The notes under the pieces were generated by a model. That model searched no databases, had not been told where the DNA came from, and was given only the letters and a program-made list of their open reading frames with translations. The translations under genes and the position numbers were made by a program. 7,950 bases of DNA from Dethiosulfatibacter sp. (GTDB lineage Bacteria > Bacillota > Clostridia > Tissierellales > Dethiosulfatibacteraceae), in the NCBI GenBank assembly GCA_030591825.1, contig JAUVAG010000035.1, positions 1 to 7,950 of the forward strand, in the 5' to 3' direction. Shown here piece after piece: positions 6,656 to 7,950 of the stretch. Numbering within the stretch: position 1 is the first letter of the stretch; each line of letters begins with the position of its first letter.

Positions 6656-7906
6656 ATGAATGAAATGACTATAGTATATTTAGTATCGAATCTGTTCTGT
6701 ACATATATATTTTACAGATTCATGGGATTGTTCTTTGACAGGACAGAGGTGGACTCAAGGTTTGAAATAGCAGCATTTTTGAGTTATTTTATAATTAACT
6801 CGACAGCTTATATTTATTTAGCCAATCCTTTCATAAACCTGATTTCCAGTATTGGTATGTTTTTTCTGATTACATATTTGTATAAGGGGAGGATAAGGAC
6901 CAGGTTAATAGCGACCTTATTCACATACACAACAGCTATGCTTGTGGATAGTCTTGTATACAACACAATAAATGGTTTACTTGAGGATAGTATCACTGGT
7001 GGTATATTAAGTGTACCATCAAATCTGCTGCTTTTCATGATTGTTCTCATATTTGAGAAATTATTTAAAAGGAATTCTGATCAGGAAGTAAATGTTTATC
7101 AAATAGTAGCTATCATAGCTGTTCCAGCAGGAAGTGTCTCAATAATTGTAGTGCTTTTTATATTTGGATACGTAGAGATTCCAACTGTAATAGTTTCAAT
7201 TATTCTTCTGGTAATAAACCTTATCACGTTTTATCTTTATGATGAGTTGCTTAAACACTACGCAAATAAATATGAAAAGGAGATTCTTTCTCAACAAAAC
7301 AGAGCATATAGAAATCAGTTTGAACTCATAAACGGAGCACAGAAAAATATCGAAACGCTTAAGCACGATATGAATAATCATATAATTGCAATTAGAAACC
7401 TGGTTTCCGATGACAGTGAAGAAGAATTAACCAATTATTTAGACAGCTTGTCAGGAAGTATGGAAACTGAAGATGAATACATTTGTTCAGGTAACAGATA
7501 TGTAGATAGTATACTGAATTATAAAATTAGTGAAGCGGTTAAAGAAGGTATCGAAGTTGATATAAACATAATGATACCAGAAGAAATCAATATTAAACCA
7601 TTTGATCTAAGTGTGGTGCTGGGAAATCTTTTCGACAATGCGGTAGAAGCTGTAAGGAATTTGAGTAAAAAGATGGTACGGATTGATATGAAAATGGATA
7701 GATCCGTATTGTATATATGTACATCAAATCCATATGCTGGAGAGATAATGAAAAGTAAAACTGGAATTAGAAGCACTAAAAAAGACACTAGTAGTCACGG
7801 TTTTGGATTAAAGAGTGTTGAAAATTCCATTAACAAGTATAATGGCATTATGGATATTGATTATACTGATAATATATTTGAAGTAACAGTGTTGATGTAT
7901 AATTAA
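6656..7906 (+). CDS. Membrane sensor histidine kinase, AgrC/VirS (HPK10) type
   Basis: A 416-residue kinase. The N-terminal half is hydrophobic with about six or seven membrane segments (roughly 4-26, 37-57, 59-76, 84-104, 118-136, 148-171 and 174-196), and no large extracellular domain, the layout of AgrC-type peptide receptors. A linker (200-230) leads to the phospho-acceptor His237 in TLKHDMNNHI, the HPK10 form of the H-box. The ATPase domain has the N-box LGNLFDNAVEA (322-332) and a G-box SHGFGLKSVENSI (380-392). As in other HPK10 kinases, a classical D-box is not evident. It should phosphorylate the LytTR regulator encoded just upstream. Translation starts at the ATG at 6656 after a GGGGGT ribosome binding site (6644-6649); an ATG three codons later (6665) is an alternative. 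The ligand is unknown, since no agrB/agrD-like genes are visible within the window. Confidence 0.94.
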   Translation: MNEMTIVYLVSNLFCTYIFYRFMGLFFDRTEVDSRFEIAAFLSYFIINSTAYIYLANPFINLISSIGMFFLITYLYKGRIRTRLIATLFTYTTAMLVDSLVYNTINGLLEDSITGGILSVPSNLLLFMIVLIFEKLFKRNSDQEVNVYQIVAIIAVPAGSVSIIVVLFIFGYVEIPTVIVSIILLVINLITFYLYDELLKHYANKYEKEILSQQNRAYRNQFELINGAQKNIETLKHDMNNHIIAIRNLVSDDSEEELTNYLDSLSGSMETEDEYICSGNRYVDSILNYKISEAVKEGIEVDINIMIPEEINIKPFDLSVVLGNLFDNAVEAVRNLSKKMVRIDMKMDRSVLYICTSNPYAGEIMKSKTGIRSTKKDTSSHGFGLKSVENSINKYNGIMDIDYTDNIFEVTVLMYN

Positions 7907-7950
7907 AAGAGTAAATATTTAATGAAGCTTGAATGAAGTTAAAATCCGGG

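Overview
The window looks like chromosomal DNA of an anaerobic, low-GC Gram-positive bacterium, most likely class Clostridia. The grounds are its AT-rich composition, strong GGAGG-type ribosome binding sites, a clostridial 2[4Fe-4S] ferredoxin, a RicT (YaaT) homologue very close to the Bacillus/Clostridium family, a DegV protein, and a LytTR regulator paired with an HPK10-type kinase. The species cannot be fixed from the sequence.

Layout. (1) 3-998 (+): ricT, cut by the left edge, with a long charged, repeat-bearing C-terminal tail. (2) 1073-1243 (+): a 56-residue ferredoxin with its own likely promoter. An 11-bp hairpin follows, then a small uncharacterised GC-richer stretch, then a perfectly symmetrical terminator at 1314-1342 that also serves the convergent degV. 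(3) 1372-2196 (-): degV. (4) 2197-2419: an AT-rich divergent promoter region with a good extended -10 for degV, weaker promoter candidates for guaB and an inverted repeat; no purine riboswitch is recognisable. (5) 2420-3874 and 3888-5420 (+): guaB-guaA, a compact operon for IMP to XMP to GMP, closed by a terminator at 5428-5466. (6) 5421-5928: a 508-base region without a gene. It contains several inverted repeats, a minus-strand reading frame broken by two TGA codons that looks partly protein-like, a 22-bp-period direct repeat, and a clear extended -10 promoter just before the next gene. (7) 5929-6642 and 6656-7906 (+): a LytTR response regulator and a membrane histidine kinase of the AgrC/VirS type, forming a two-gene operon. 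The last 44 bases show nothing recognisable.

Function. Most of the window is housekeeping: RNase Y maturation (RicT), electron transfer (ferredoxin), fatty-acid binding (DegV) and GMP synthesis (GuaBA). The accessory part is the right-hand two-component system. Its kinase class normally senses secreted peptides, but no agrB/agrD-like peptide genes are visible here, so the signal is unknown. The most interesting non-coding features are the 22-bp direct repeat upstream of this operon, whose spacing fits LytTR-family operators, and the possible gene relic beside it.
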